32,841 bases of DNA, taken from positions 1 to 32,841 of the forward strand of contig JAKAVA010000114.1 of the NCBI GenBank assembly GCA_021827645.1, written 5' to 3'. Below are positions 1 through 8,291 of the stretch, in pieces (positions within the stretch are counted from its first letter, which is position 1; every line of letters begins with the position of its first letter). The notes below the pieces were generated by a model. It was not told the origin of the DNA and searched no databases. It saw only the letters and a program-made list of their open reading frames with translations. The translations under genes were made by a program, and so were the position numbers. Source of the DNA: Planctomycetota bacterium. Its GTDB lineage: Bacteria; Planctomycetota; Phycisphaerae; WQYP01.

Positions 1-393
1 GATATATAGCGACCGCACGTCCGTTTTGTCAAGGCTTTATGAAGGCATTGCTAACAATGAGTTAGGTAGATGATATTATTCGCTAACACGAAAAGTGTAG
101 AAAACGACTTGCTGTAGCATGTTTTAGTAGATTGTAAGGGCAAAAATCGCACCGAACTGAGCTGGAATTAATTTTGTCCAAATCACCCAAAAATTACGCA
201 AATACGGTTTTAGGACGGCGGCGTGCACAGTTTAGAGTCATCTCCAGGTCGACTTGACGATTACATTTTAAGCGTTTCTGAATTCAATCCGAGTGTTTGC
301 ATGATTATCGGGCAGAACGGAACTCGTCGAAATTATTAATTAGAGCCCGATACTCAACTGTCGACATGTCTCGATGGGGCAGCGTCCAATAAC
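1..393. other. Non-coding, AT-richer left flank
   Basis: No credible coding sequence is seen on either strand in this stretch, which is visibly richer in A and T than the neighbouring genes. It lies downstream of the leftward epimerase gene that ends at 394. The only structure I can point to is an 8-bp perfect inverted repeat at 306-313 and 345-352, listed separately. There is no tRNA, no direct-repeat array and no recognisable mobile-element end. Confidence 0.6.
306..352. repeat. 8-bp inverted repeat, long loop
   Basis: TATCGGGC at 306-313 is the exact reverse complement of GCCCGATA at 345-352, with a 31-base AT-rich loop. It lies 42 to 88 bases past the stop codon of the leftward epimerase gene. 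It could form a hairpin in that transcript's 3' end, but no run of T follows, so it is not a canonical intrinsic terminator. Function unknown. Confidence 0.3.
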
Positions 394-1395
394 TCACGCC
401 CGATTTTTGTGGCGCGGAGCCATCTGATCAAATATCCATTGGTACGTCAGAGCCATCCCTTCACGCAATTTCACCGATGGTTGCCAGCCAAGCAACTTCT
501 GAATCAAGGTATTATCGCTGTTACGACCGTTAACCCCTTTGGGCGCATCGAGTTGATAATGGCGCTTCAACTTGATTCCGGCAATATCTTCAACGATGTC
601 CACCAGACCGTTGATCGTCACCAGTTCATTGCTGCCGAGATTGATCGGTTCGATGATCTCGCTGTGGAGAATGTCCTGCGTCCCTTTCAGGCAGTCGGTG
701 ATGTACATAAAGCTGCGTGTTTGATGCCCGTCGCCCCAGATTTGAATCTCGTGCTTGCCTGAGAGTTTGGCCTCAATCACCTTGCGGCAAATCGCCGCTG
801 GCGCCTTTTCCCGCCCACCTTCAAATGTGCCCAGCGGGCCGTAAACATTATGATACCGTGCCACCCGCGTCACCATCCCGAAATCCTCGCGGAAATGGCG
901 GCACATCCGCTCGCTGAAAAGCTTCTCCCAGCCGTAGCCATCCTCCGGCATCGCCGGATAGGCATCCGCTTCTTTCAGCGGCACCACCTTGGGATCACGC
1001 TGCTTGTCGGCATTGTAGACGCACGCGGAGGAGGCGTAGAAAAACCGCTCAGCCTGCGCATCCTTCGATGCCATGAGCAGGTGCGTGTTAATCAGCACGC
1101 TCAGCATGCAAAGTGCCTTGTGTGTTTCAATAAAGCCCATGCCCCCCATGTCGGCAGCAAGGTTGTACACCAGATTCATGCCGGCAACGGCCTTCTCACA
1201 CGCGGCCTTTTCAGATAAATCCAACTGCAAGTTTTCGACATCGCCAAAAACCTGGTACCACTCGGAAAGCGGCTTGATATCAACCGAGCGGATCTTCCTG
1301 CATCCCTGTTTCCGCAATTCCGCGACAAGATGGCCGCCAATAAAGCCGCCGCCACCGCATACGACCACTGTCTTGTTTGCATTTGGACTTACCAT
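394..1395 (-). CDS. GDP-mannose 3,5-epimerase-like SDR enzyme
   Basis: This is a 333-residue extended short-chain dehydrogenase/epimerase. It resembles plant GDP-mannose 3,5-epimerase (GME), which makes GDP-L-galactose and GDP-L-gulose from GDP-mannose in the cytoplasm. The NAD-binding glycine motif is at residues 14-20. An SSAC motif puts the catalytic cysteine at about C125, the YxxxK pair is Y154/K158, the GGREKAP motif carries K197 (second acid/base in GME), and the QTRSF motif carries the GDP-sugar-contacting R227. These are all the signature positions of GME, beyond those shared by ordinary epimerases. I chose the ATG at 1395 because GGGAGG lies four bases upstream; an in-frame ATG at 1410 lacks a ribosome site. 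It is divergent from gmd-fcl, which draw on the same GDP-mannose pool. The substrate is inferred; a related epimerase is possible. Confidence 0.85.
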   Translation of the reverse strand: MVSPNANKTVVVCGGGGFIGGHLVAELRKQGCRKIRSVDIKPLSEWYQVFGDVENLQLDLSEKAACEKAVAGMNLVYNLAADMGGMGFIETHKALCMLSVLINTHLLMASKDAQAERFFYASSACVYNADKQRDPKVVPLKEADAYPAMPEDGYGWEKLFSERMCRHFREDFGMVTRVARYHNVYGPLGTFEGGREKAPAAICRKVIEAKLSGKHEIQIWGDGHQTRSFMYITDCLKGTQDILHSEIIEPINLGSNELVTINGLVDIVEDIAGIKLKRHYQLDAPKGVNGRNSDNTLIQKLLGWQPSVKLREGMALTYQWIFDQMAPRHKNRA

Positions 1396-1462
1396 GTTAC
1401 CTCCCGTCATAGGATCAAGCGCTGAATGACAACGGATGCACCTTTTCAGATGTCTTGGCGTG

Positions 1463-1491
1463 AGAATAGGCTACGGTTGAATTATTCGCAA
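1463..1491 (-). promoter_or_regulatory. Candidate sigma70 promoter for the epimerase gene
   Basis: On the minus strand a TTGCGA box (1486-1491) and a TATTCT box (1463-1468) are separated by 17 bases. Each hexamer has two mismatches to consensus. Transcription would start near 1456 and leave a leader of about 60 bases before the ATG at 1395. This is a pattern match only. Confidence 0.35.
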
Positions 1492-1562
1492 GTTAATTTG
1501 TTCGCATTTCATGAAACAACATCGGTTATCGGCAGCATTCCCCCCGAATAACAAGTTGCGTC

Positions 1563-1591
1563 ATGACACACGTCATTTCGTGCGGTATTAT
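1563..1591 (+). promoter_or_regulatory. Probable sigma70 promoter of gmd-fcl with palindromic -35 region
   Basis: ATGACA (1563-1568) and TATTAT (1586-1591) are 17 bases apart, each with one mismatch to the sigma70 hexamers. The predicted start near 1598 gives a leader of about 68 bases to the gmd ATG at 1666. The -35 box is the left arm of a 5-bp inverted repeat, ATGAC-4-GTCAT, at 1563-1576, and a third GTCAT lies just before it. This could be an operator for a regulator covering the -35 box. Confidence 0.5.
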
Positions 1592-1665
1592 CTTCCCTCT
1601 AATTTGGGGTGTAGTATCTGGCCGATATTCTAAAGCTTGTCGGCTTTGAAGGAGTTGTAGAACGA

Positions 1666-2706
1666 ATGCAAACTGAAAAACGGCGCGTAGCCCTGATCAC
1701 CGGCATCACCGGTCAAGATGGGTCGTATCTGGCGGAACTGCTGCTGAAAAAGGGGTATGAGGTTCACGGCATCATTCGCCGCTCCAGCAGCTTCAATACC
1801 GGTCGCCTCGATGATATCTATCAGGACCCGCATGAAAAAGCCCCAAAACTAAAGCTTCACTACGGCGACATGACCGACGCCTCGGTGCTGCGGGCCATTG
1901 TCAGCCAGGTGCAGCCGGATGAGGTTTACAATCTCGCCGCCCAGTCGCATGTGCGCGTCAGCTACGATGCCCCGGTGTATACCGTCGAGGCGACGGCCAT
2001 GGGAACCATCATGCTGCTCGAGGCAATCCGGGATGTGGGCCTGAAATCGCGGTTCTATCAGGCCTCGTCGAGCGAAATGTTCGGTAAGGTGGCGGAGACA
2101 CCGCAAAAGGAAACCACCCCCTTCCATCCGCGCAGTCCCTATGCCTGCGCCAAGGTTTATTCCCATTATCAGGTGGTTAATTACCGCGAGGCCTACGGCA
2201 TGTATGCCTGCAGCGGGATTCTCTTCAACCATGAATCGCCACGTCGGGGTGAGACGTTCGTGACGCGCAAGGTGACCCGTGCCGCCACCCGCATCAAGCT
2301 GGGATTGCAGGATGCGCTGTATCTGGGGAATCTGGACGCCAAGCGCGACTGGGGATTTGCCGGGGATTATGTGGAGGCGATGTGGCTGATGCTTCAGCAG
2401 CCGGAGGCGGACGATTATGTGATTGCCACCGGGGAGACCTATTCCGTGCAGCAGTGGGTGGAGATGTGTTTTGAACTTGTCGGCCTGGATTGGAAGAAAT
2501 ATGTAAAGACCGATGCGCGTTATCTGCGTCCGGCGGAGGTGGATCTGCTGCTGGGTGATTCAAGCAAGGCTCGCCGGGTGCTGGGGTGGAAGCCGAAGGT
2601 GAACATCCATGGTTTGGCGAAAATGATGGTCGACCATGATCTGGAAATCGCCCAGCAGGAAAAACTCATCGCCGATCATCGCCATGCCAAGCGGCGCACG
2701 GCCTGA
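1666..2706 (+). CDS. gmd: GDP-mannose 4,6-dehydratase
   Basis: The 346-residue product converts GDP-D-mannose to GDP-4-keto-6-deoxy-D-mannose, the first step to GDP-L-fucose, GDP-D-rhamnose and related deoxysugars, in the cytoplasm. The N-terminus carries the TGITGQDG nucleotide-binding loop (residues 12-19). The [10 protein letters not shown] segment (38-47) that binds NADP and bridges monomers is present. The catalytic S/T-E and YxxxK motifs are at S134-E137 and Y159/K163. The [17 protein letters not shown] block is diagnostic for the family, and the length is normal. AAGGAG at 1649-1654 lies 11 bases before the ATG, a slightly long spacing. The next gene begins 18 bases after the stop and supplies the following pathway step, so the two are almost certainly one operon. 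Confidence 0.96.
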   Translation: MQTEKRRVALITGITGQDGSYLAELLLKKGYEVHGIIRRSSSFNTGRLDDIYQDPHEKAPKLKLHYGDMTDASVLRAIVSQVQPDEVYNLAAQSHVRVSYDAPVYTVEATAMGTIMLLEAIRDVGLKSRFYQASSSEMFGKVAETPQKETTPFHPRSPYACAKVYSHYQVVNYREAYGMYACSGILFNHESPRRGETFVTRKVTRAATRIKLGLQDALYLGNLDAKRDWGFAGDYVEAMWLMLQQPEADDYVIATGETYSVQQWVEMCFELVGLDWKKYVKTDARYLRPAEVDLLLGDSSKARRVLGWKPKVNIHGLAKMMVDHDLEIAQQEKLIADHRHAKRRTA

Positions 2707-2724
2707 ACAATGGGAGTACGTACA

Positions 2725-3648
2725 ATGAAATATCTCATTACCGGAGGAGCGGGATTCCTCGGTCAGTTTCTGCAGAGGGAACTCGCATCTCGCGGCATTT
2801 CATCGGCTGACCAAATCATACTGCGCAGTAAAGACTGTGATCTTACCCGGCAGGATCAGGTGGAGCGGATGATGGATCGCCTGCGTCCCGATGTGGTGAT
2901 TCACATGGCCGCCCGAGTGGGGGGGATAGGGGCAAACCGCGAAAATCCCGGTCTCTATTTTTATGCCAATATGATGATGGGGGCCAATCTCATTGAAGCT
3001 TCACGCGTCACGGGCGTGAAAAAATTCGTCCAGATCGGCACCATCTGCGCCTACCCTAAATTCACGCCGGTTCCATTCAAGGAAGAGGAACTCTGGAACG
3101 GCTACCCGGAAGAAACCAATGCCCCCTATGGCGTGGCAAAAAAAGCCCTGCTGGTCATGCTTCAGGCCTATCGCATGCAGTATGGGCTTAATGGAATTTA
3201 TCTCCTGCCGGTGAATCTTTATGGTCCCGGCGATAATTTCGATCTGCAGTCTTCGCACGTAATCCCAGCGCTCATACGCAAGTTTGTCGAGGCGCAGCGA
3301 AACGGGCAGGGTGTTATAGAGGCTTGGGGTACGGGCTCGGCATCACGTGAGTTTCTGCACGTGGAAGATTGCGCTCGCGGCATCGTGGACGCCACGCTTC
3401 ATTACAACGCTCCGGACCCGGTTAATCTCGGCGCTGGCCGTGAGATCACCATCCGCGATTTGACGAATCTGATCGCGAAGCTGGCGGGTTTCAAAGGTGA
3501 AATTCGCTGGGATCCATCCAAGCCGGATGGGCAGCCCCGCCGTTGTCTCGACACTACGAAGGCGGAAAAACTCTTCGGTTTCAAGGCCCGCATACACCTC
3601 GAAGACGGCTTGGCTCAGACGATCGACTGGTATCGTAAAAACGCGTGA
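2725..3648 (+). CDS. fcl: GDP-L-fucose synthase (epimerase/reductase)
   Basis: The 307-residue SDR protein takes the 4-keto-6-deoxymannose made by the upstream dehydratase through 3,5-epimerisation and NADPH reduction to GDP-L-fucose. The TGGAGFLG nucleotide loop is at residues 6-13. [11 protein letters not shown] (62-72) is the family block, C108 sits in the GTICAYP motif where E. coli uses SSCIYP, and the YxxxK pair is Y135/K139. The start at 2725 is preferred because GGGAG at 2712-2716 sits eight bases upstream. That GGGAG overlaps an alternative in-frame ATG at 2710, only three bases after the gmd stop. A GDP-4-keto-6-deoxymannose reductase is less likely, because the cysteine of the epimerase step is present. 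Confidence 0.92.
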   Translation: MKYLITGGAGFLGQFLQRELASRGISSADQIILRSKDCDLTRQDQVERMMDRLRPDVVIHMAARVGGIGANRENPGLYFYANMMMGANLIEASRVTGVKKFVQIGTICAYPKFTPVPFKEEELWNGYPEETNAPYGVAKKALLVMLQAYRMQYGLNGIYLLPVNLYGPGDNFDLQSSHVIPALIRKFVEAQRNGQGVIEAWGTGSASREFLHVEDCARGIVDATLHYNAPDPVNLGAGREITIRDLTNLIAKLAGFKGEIRWDPSKPDGQPRRCLDTTKAEKLFGFKARIHLEDGLAQTIDWYRKNA

Positions 3649-3782
3649 CTCTTCGCATCTGGCCCACCATGTTTTGGTGTGGCGGCGGTTTTTGCTCCCG
3701 AATCTCATTGATCTTGCAGTGATGTCGTGCGGTCGGAAAGGCCTGATCTCTCCGGTATCGCGCTGAGAGTGGCATCAATTTT

Positions 3783-3807
3783 AATACATATCAAAATGGT
3801 ATGTATT
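3783..3807. promoter_or_regulatory. Inverted repeat, possible operator upstream of the reductase gene
   Basis: AATACATA (3783-3790) and TATGTATT (3800-3807) form a perfect 8-bp inverted repeat around a 9-base centre. With one mismatch the arms extend to 10 bp. The site lies about 80 to 105 bases upstream of the predicted transcription start of the siroheme reductase gene, where an activator or distal repressor could bind. The regulator is unknown and no regulator gene is adjacent. Confidence 0.4.
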
Positions 3808-3826
3808 TTGTACCTAAACGCGAATA

Positions 3827-3890
3827 TCTCGAATAAAATCCTTATGCATTTGACATTTTGAATGTCGAGTGTTTTAATAGGCATTCGAGA
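3827..3890. repeat. Perfect 8-bp inverted repeat flanking the reductase promoter
   Basis: TCTCGAAT at 3827-3834 and ATTCGAGA at 3883-3890 are exact reverse complements 48 bases apart. They bracket the whole predicted promoter, with the right arm at about the transcription start. Such a pair could be two half sites for one regulator or a looping arrangement. Chance is possible. Confidence 0.35.
3850..3878 (+). promoter_or_regulatory. Strong sigma70-like promoter of the siroheme reductase gene
   Basis: A perfect TTGACA (3850-3855) is followed after 17 bases by TTTAAT (3873-3878), one mismatch from TATAAT. The predicted start near 3885 gives a leader of about 23 bases holding the GAGG ribosome site at 3896-3899. 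The -35 box overlaps a perfect hairpin-like repeat GACATT-3-AATGTC (3852-3866), a natural place for a repressor. It is the best-formed promoter in the window. Confidence 0.6.
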
Positions 3891-3907
3891 TTTTTGAGGT
3901 GTATCTT

Positions 3908-5671
3908 ATGACTCAGTCATCTGTTGCCGTCCCGCCCCCCGCATCCACCGACGGGCCAAAGCTCAACAAAGTGGAGGCGATTAAAAAAGCCAAGGACGGT
4001 CTTGAAGTGTGGAATGATATCTTCCGTTACGCGTCGGCAGAAATTGCCGAACCACTCGAGGCGCTCCTGTCAGCGAAAGATTACGAAAATTATCTGAAGT
4101 TAATACCAAACGCCTCAGATCCCGCCGTGATCACCAGTGCCAAACGCCGCAGCCAGATTCCGGAGGACGATTTCGTTCGCCTGCGATGGTTTGGCGTATA
4201 TCAGCAACTTCCCAATCTATGCCATTTCATGCTTCGTATCCGCGTGCCGAATGGTTTTGTTAATGGCGTGCAAATGGCCGAAGTCGCCGCCATCAGCCGC
4301 CAATACGGCGGAGGATTTGCTGATATTACCACTCGACAATGTTTTCAGCTTCACTGGCTCACCATTGAAGCCCTTGCCGACATCCTGCCGAGGCTCGAAA
4401 AGGTCGGATTGGTCAGCAAGTTTGCCTGCGGCGATACGCCTCGAAATGTCGTGGGGTGCCCATTGGCCGGTTACCTTCAGCATGAGACCATCGACGCCAG
4501 TCATGCGGTTCGCGAAGTGAATCAGATGTTTTTGGATAGCGACCGCGAATTCAGTAACCTGCCACGAAAATTCAAGTCGTCCGTCGCCGGCTGCCATCTG
4601 CATTGTCATCAGCCGCAGATCAACGATATTGGGATTTTCGGCGTCAAACGAATCAATCCCCGCACCGGTGCGGAAGAACGCGGCTACGGAATTACCGTCG
4701 GCGGAGGACTTTCAAGTCAGCCTTATGTCGGGCAGGGATTGCGGGTATTTATTAAGCCCGAACAGGTCGCAGCGGTTTGCCGCGGTGTCGGGCATATTTT
4801 TCGCGATCACGGCTACCGTGAAAAGCGCACCCGCGCCCGGATGAAATATCTGGTTGCGGACTGGGGTTGGCAGAAGTTCCGCGATTATCTCGAAGCCGAT
4901 ATCGGCTTCAAGCTGGAACATGACGATAACATCGCAGCGCCGGAATATGCCCCGCATACGGATCACATGGGTATTGGGCCGCAGAAACAACCCGGTCTCT
5001 CCTATGTCGGCGTACCGGTGGAACGCGGGCGCATTTCGGCCGATCAGATGGCTCACGCCGCAAGACTGGCCGATAAATACGCCGGCCCGCAGGCGCGTTT
5101 CGGACTTTCCAACAAACAGAATCTCCTTTTTATTAATATTCCCACCGCCCGCACGGCGGAATTGGCACGGGAACTCGAAGACATCGGCCTGCCGCCGGCC
5201 GCGCCGCTTTGGCGTACCAATCTGATTTCCTGCACCGGCACCCAATTCTGCAATCTCGCCATCGTGGAAACCAAGGAGCGTGCCGGCCGGATTCTCAAGC
5301 ATCTGGAAGAGCATGTGCAGATCGATTCTCCCATCATGGTCAGCGTCACCGGCTGCCCCAATAGCTGCTCCCAGTACCAGATCGCCGATATCGGCCTGAT
5401 GGGGGTGGTTTGCAATTTCCGCGGACAGCGCGGCACCGAGGCCTTTCAGGTCATGCTCGGCGGCGGGCTCGGCTCCAGCGCCGGATTCGCCAAAGCGGCC
5501 ATGAAAAAAGTACCCGCCGAATTTGTCCATAAGCCGATCGTCCAGATTGTGCAGCAGTACAAGGCCCACCGGATTGATGAAGAAGAAACGTTCCGGCAGT
5601 TTGTCCAGCGCAATACACCGGAACAGCTCTCCGCGTGGATGCACATTCCCGAAATGGCGGATGTTGCGTAG
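3908..5671 (+). CDS. Siroheme/4Fe-4S reductase, nitrite/sulfite family; sulfite reductase favoured
   Basis: This 587-residue ferredoxin-type enzyme performs a six-electron reduction of nitrite or sulfite in assimilation. It has the duplicated ferredoxin-like half domain (FMLRIRVPNG near the N-terminus, a second copy mid-protein) and siroheme/4Fe-4S ligands C442, C448, C483 and C487 (C-x5-C-x34-C-x3-C). The anion-pocket motif reads PRKFKS with K221 and K223. Two lysines in this KxK pattern are typical of sulfite reductases, while plant and cyanobacterial nitrite reductases have an asparagine at the second position. The ATG at 3908 is used because GAGG ends nine bases upstream; a GTG at 3899 overlaps that ribosome site. 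The gene is monocistronic with no nitrate reductase, nitrate transporter or cysteine gene beside it. General databases may call it nirA. The family is certain and the substrate is inference. Confidence 0.9.
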   Translation: MTQSSVAVPPPASTDGPKLNKVEAIKKAKDGLEVWNDIFRYASAEIAEPLEALLSAKDYENYLKLIPNASDPAVITSAKRRSQIPEDDFVRLRWFGVYQQLPNLCHFMLRIRVPNGFVNGVQMAEVAAISRQYGGGFADITTRQCFQLHWLTIEALADILPRLEKVGLVSKFACGDTPRNVVGCPLAGYLQHETIDASHAVREVNQMFLDSDREFSNLPRKFKSSVAGCHLHCHQPQINDIGIFGVKRINPRTGAEERGYGITVGGGLSSQPYVGQGLRVFIKPEQVAAVCRGVGHIFRDHGYREKRTRARMKYLVADWGWQKFRDYLEADIGFKLEHDDNIAAPEYAPHTDHMGIGPQKQPGLSYVGVPVERGRISADQMAHAARLADKYAGPQARFGLSNKQNLLFINIPTARTAELARELEDIGLPPAAPLWRTNLISCTGTQFCNLAIVETKERAGRILKHLEEHVQIDSPIMVSVTGCPNSCSQYQIADIGLMGVVCNFRGQRGTEAFQVMLGGGLGSSAGFAKAAMKKVPAEFVHKPIVQIVQQYKAHRIDEEETFRQFVQRNTPEQLSAWMHIPEMADVA

Positions 5672-5717
5672 GTTTCACCGATGTCGGTTCCTCATCACAG
5701 GACACGTTGTCGGCACT

Positions 5718-5740
5718 GATCGGGCAGTTTTACCCTGATC
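5718..5740. terminator. Weak hairpin between convergent genes
   Basis: GATCGGG and CCCTGATC can pair around an 8-base T-rich loop with one bulged base, between the reductase stop and the stop of the leftward DUF4159 gene. CTGATCGGG also occurs here as a direct repeat. There is no clear T tract after the stem in either direction, so terminator function is only suggested by position. Confidence 0.25.
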
Positions 5741-5747
5741 GGGAGGC

Positions 5748-8132
5748 TCAATGCAGTTCGATCGTCGGAGGCAGAGGTATCGTTGGTGTGGGAACTGGTG
5801 CAGGCGCAACTACCTGCTTGGGGCGGGCGACCTTGTGTACCAACGCCAAAGCTGTCGCGGGGCCGAGTATCTTGAGCCCCCCCTGTTTTTGCCGAGCGGC
5901 AAGTATGAGCAGATCCAGCGCTGTCCTGCGGGCAGACGCTGCCGCCAATCCGTTGATTTTCCAGTAATTCTGGCCGGTCCACTGTTCTGAAAGATTAACC
6001 GTTGTGATGATCGCCGCAATTCTGTGATCCAGGCGCATCACATGGACCGGCGCCTGCGGCGAAGGTCCGTGATAACGTGTCCAAAAACTGGTGTATTGCA
6101 AATGTCTGATCGGCACTTCGGGAGCCACCGCCATCCGAAGGATAGATTGATCCAGTCGCTGAAGCGGATGGGATGGAAACTCTCGCGCGAGCATGCGGCG
6201 CAGATGCTGGTATTCCACCGGTGAGCCTTTGGTATCCTCAATGATGACGCAGCCGCCGCCGCGAATATAATGGGCAATGGTGCGGCGAGTTGCTGCGGAC
6301 AGTTTGCCTCCCGCAGATGCCATGATATAGCTGACGGGTGTTCGCGTCGGAGCAGGCAAATCTGCATACCGCGCCAAGCTGTATTTGATTTTCACACCGT
6401 GGTGCAGGGCAAAGCGACATAGGCATTTGATCGGCACCGCATCGGGCGGCGTTCGCGTTTCACTCGGCTCCCCGATGTGGATGAAGGCCGCCTGAAGTTC
6501 GTAACGGGGCTTTGTTTTCCTCCATGGATGGTCGAAGTACAGATGGGTGACGGGCTTTTGTTCTCCGGTCGCATAGAGATCAATATTTTCCGCCAGATCA
6601 AAGCAGCCCGCTTCGGTAACCGTTGCCATCGTCTGCCACGCCGCACTTAAATCCACCGGACACTGAATCCATAGCCACCGCACGGAATTACGCACGCCCT
6701 GCAAGGGAAATTGTCGGCTGCTTATTTCGTACTGTATTTGATAAAGGGATGATGAAGACGGCACCGCCGCCATCGAGCGACCGGGGAATACCTCGGCGGC
6801 GATTTTGTGCATCGACTCATTAAAGGCCCGGCTGTTATTTTCGGTTACTGAAAAAATCATGCCGCCACACTGGACGTACCGGCGAAGCCGGGCGATCTGC
6901 CGCGAGTTGAATGTAACGGCCCTGTCGCCGGTAATCAGCAGGATGGGAGCGTTGAGCCAGTGATGCGGATTGGAATGAATATCCGCTACGCCCCAGTTCA
7001 GGTTTTCCTCCAGCGTGTTGCCGATCCATGTGGTGATGTTCTGGTCATCGTGAGGACGCAGATTCCAGTATCCTGGATAGGAAAGTTTATTGAAGATCAC
7101 TGGATTAAGTCCGCGGGAGAGAAACAGCAGAGCGTAGGCAGTGGGGATAACATGGTTCGCTGCACCGACTACACCTGCGTCCCACTCGCCGGGTTGGGAT
7201 TGCGTTTTCAAAATGATCCGTGCCCCCATGCGGTACCAATTATGTCCGCCGATATAGCGCAAACCGCTGGCTAAACCAACACGTTCAAGACCGTAGAGAT
7301 AATACAAATTTCCTTGGGTCCGGATATGTTTCGAAAGCCAGGCCAGACCTCGCTTGATGGCACTATTGGGCTTGAGAACATTGAGAACTTCTGGATGGAG
7401 ATATTGATCGGTGATATAAAGTGTCGCCAAACCTGCCGCGGTCATGGATCGGGTGGAGGCACCACCGGACTGGTAACACCAGCCTCCGTCCGGATTTTGG
7501 CATTTTCGCCAGTGTTTTTTAGCCATCCGCCAATACGAGATTGGCGGGTAGATGTAACCGCCCGCTTCCGCGCACCAGACGCCTAGAACGCCATACTGGG
7601 TATTTGAATTATCCCAGCGGGATGGAATCGGGTCGTGTGGCTTCCTGCCCGACCAGTAATAGTCATACGCGCCATTGTTATGCTCTGAATCGATCAGGAA
7701 ATCCGCCGCACGATGGATGGCCGGGTAATATCCGGGGATTGAAATCGGTTCGCTGGTCAAGGCCGCCAATTGCAGGCCCGCCACATAAGTGCCGCTCGGG
7801 TGCAGCTTTACCAAGAATTTCATCGCTGGCCGCATGAAAGACGAATCGGGACTTAAGCTTGAATCTCCGGTGGCCAGACCCGCCTGCAGCAAGGCGTACG
7901 TCACCAGGGCTGTCGGGCCCCCATACGCCCAATTGTTTGGAGCGGAATATTCCCAGAAAGATCCGGGCTTGGACGTTCGTCTCAGGTAACTGACGGCTTC
8001 GTGAATCGCCCTGATGATTTCCGCCCGCGTGAGATGAGCATACTTCGGTACCGGTGCGCTGGCAGAAACACGACCGGCTCCCACGATCATCGTCAACCCC
8101 ACTACCAGAAATTGCAAATATATCCGCGGCAT
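5748..8132 (-). CDS. Secreted protein with terpenoid-cyclase-like repeats and two DUF4159-like domains
   Basis: The 794-residue product begins with a signal peptide (about residues 1-25, ending ASA). Residues 35-345 form an alpha-helical toroid-like region like the prenyltransferase/squalene-oxidase repeat fold, with QNPDGGWCY at 212-220 and similar W/G-rich turns. No acidic DxDD cyclase motif is visible, so it is probably not a true cyclase. Residues about 393-460 and 596-663 look like two copies of one module: a buried strand after LNAP or RTPV, a helix of TxxSRQIARLRRYV or LSAATRRTIAHYI type, then a GGGxxI strand, as in DUF4159 and related GATase-like domains. Proteins of this architecture are typical of Planctomycetota and have no assigned biochemical role. 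It converges with the reductase gene and diverges from the SDR gene. Possible roles are envelope scaffolding or carbohydrate binding; I do not know which. Confidence 0.8.
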   Translation of the reverse strand: MPRIYLQFLVVGLTMIVGAGRVSASAPVPKYAHLTRAEIIRAIHEAVSYLRRTSKPGSFWEYSAPNNWAYGGPTALVTYALLQAGLATGDSSLSPDSSFMRPAMKFLVKLHPSGTYVAGLQLAALTSEPISIPGYYPAIHRAADFLIDSEHNNGAYDYYWSGRKPHDPIPSRWDNSNTQYGVLGVWCAEAGGYIYPPISYWRMAKKHWRKCQNPDGGWCYQSGGASTRSMTAAGLATLYITDQYLHPEVLNVLKPNSAIKRGLAWLSKHIRTQGNLYYLYGLERVGLASGLRYIGGHNWYRMGARIILKTQSQPGEWDAGVVGAANHVIPTAYALLFLSRGLNPVIFNKLSYPGYWNLRPHDDQNITTWIGNTLEENLNWGVADIHSNPHHWLNAPILLITGDRAVTFNSRQIARLRRYVQCGGMIFSVTENNSRAFNESMHKIAAEVFPGRSMAAVPSSSSLYQIQYEISSRQFPLQGVRNSVRWLWIQCPVDLSAAWQTMATVTEAGCFDLAENIDLYATGEQKPVTHLYFDHPWRKTKPRYELQAAFIHIGEPSETRTPPDAVPIKCLCRFALHHGVKIKYSLARYADLPAPTRTPVSYIMASAGGKLSAATRRTIAHYIRGGGCVIIEDTKGSPVEYQHLRRMLAREFPSHPLQRLDQSILRMAVAPEVPIRHLQYTSFWTRYHGPSPQAPVHVMRLDHRIAAIITTVNLSEQWTGQNYWKINGLAAASARRTALDLLILAARQKQGGLKILGPATALALVHKVARPKQVVAPAPVPTPTIPLPPTIELH

Positions 8133-8291
8133 GACTGATATCTACCTGAAGCGGGCACGCCCAAATTCCAATTATCTGACCCGCCCCTTATTATCGGCAT
8201 AAGATGTTCCAAGCCTTATTTGTGGCTGGACTTTTGGAGAGACCTTCGCCGCGCGACCGATAAACCTTTTGGATAATATTGGATATCACCC

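Noticed and set aside
3665-3693. Small hairpin CACCA-5-TGGTG followed by TTTTT after fcl, as a terminator
   Set aside because: The stem has only five pairs and the T run starts nine bases beyond it, so it does not meet the intrinsic terminator pattern.
4712-5644. A 310-codon open frame antisense to the siroheme reductase
   Set aside because: It is a mirror of the real gene, has no family motifs or ribosome site, and the sense frame carries all the cluster ligands.
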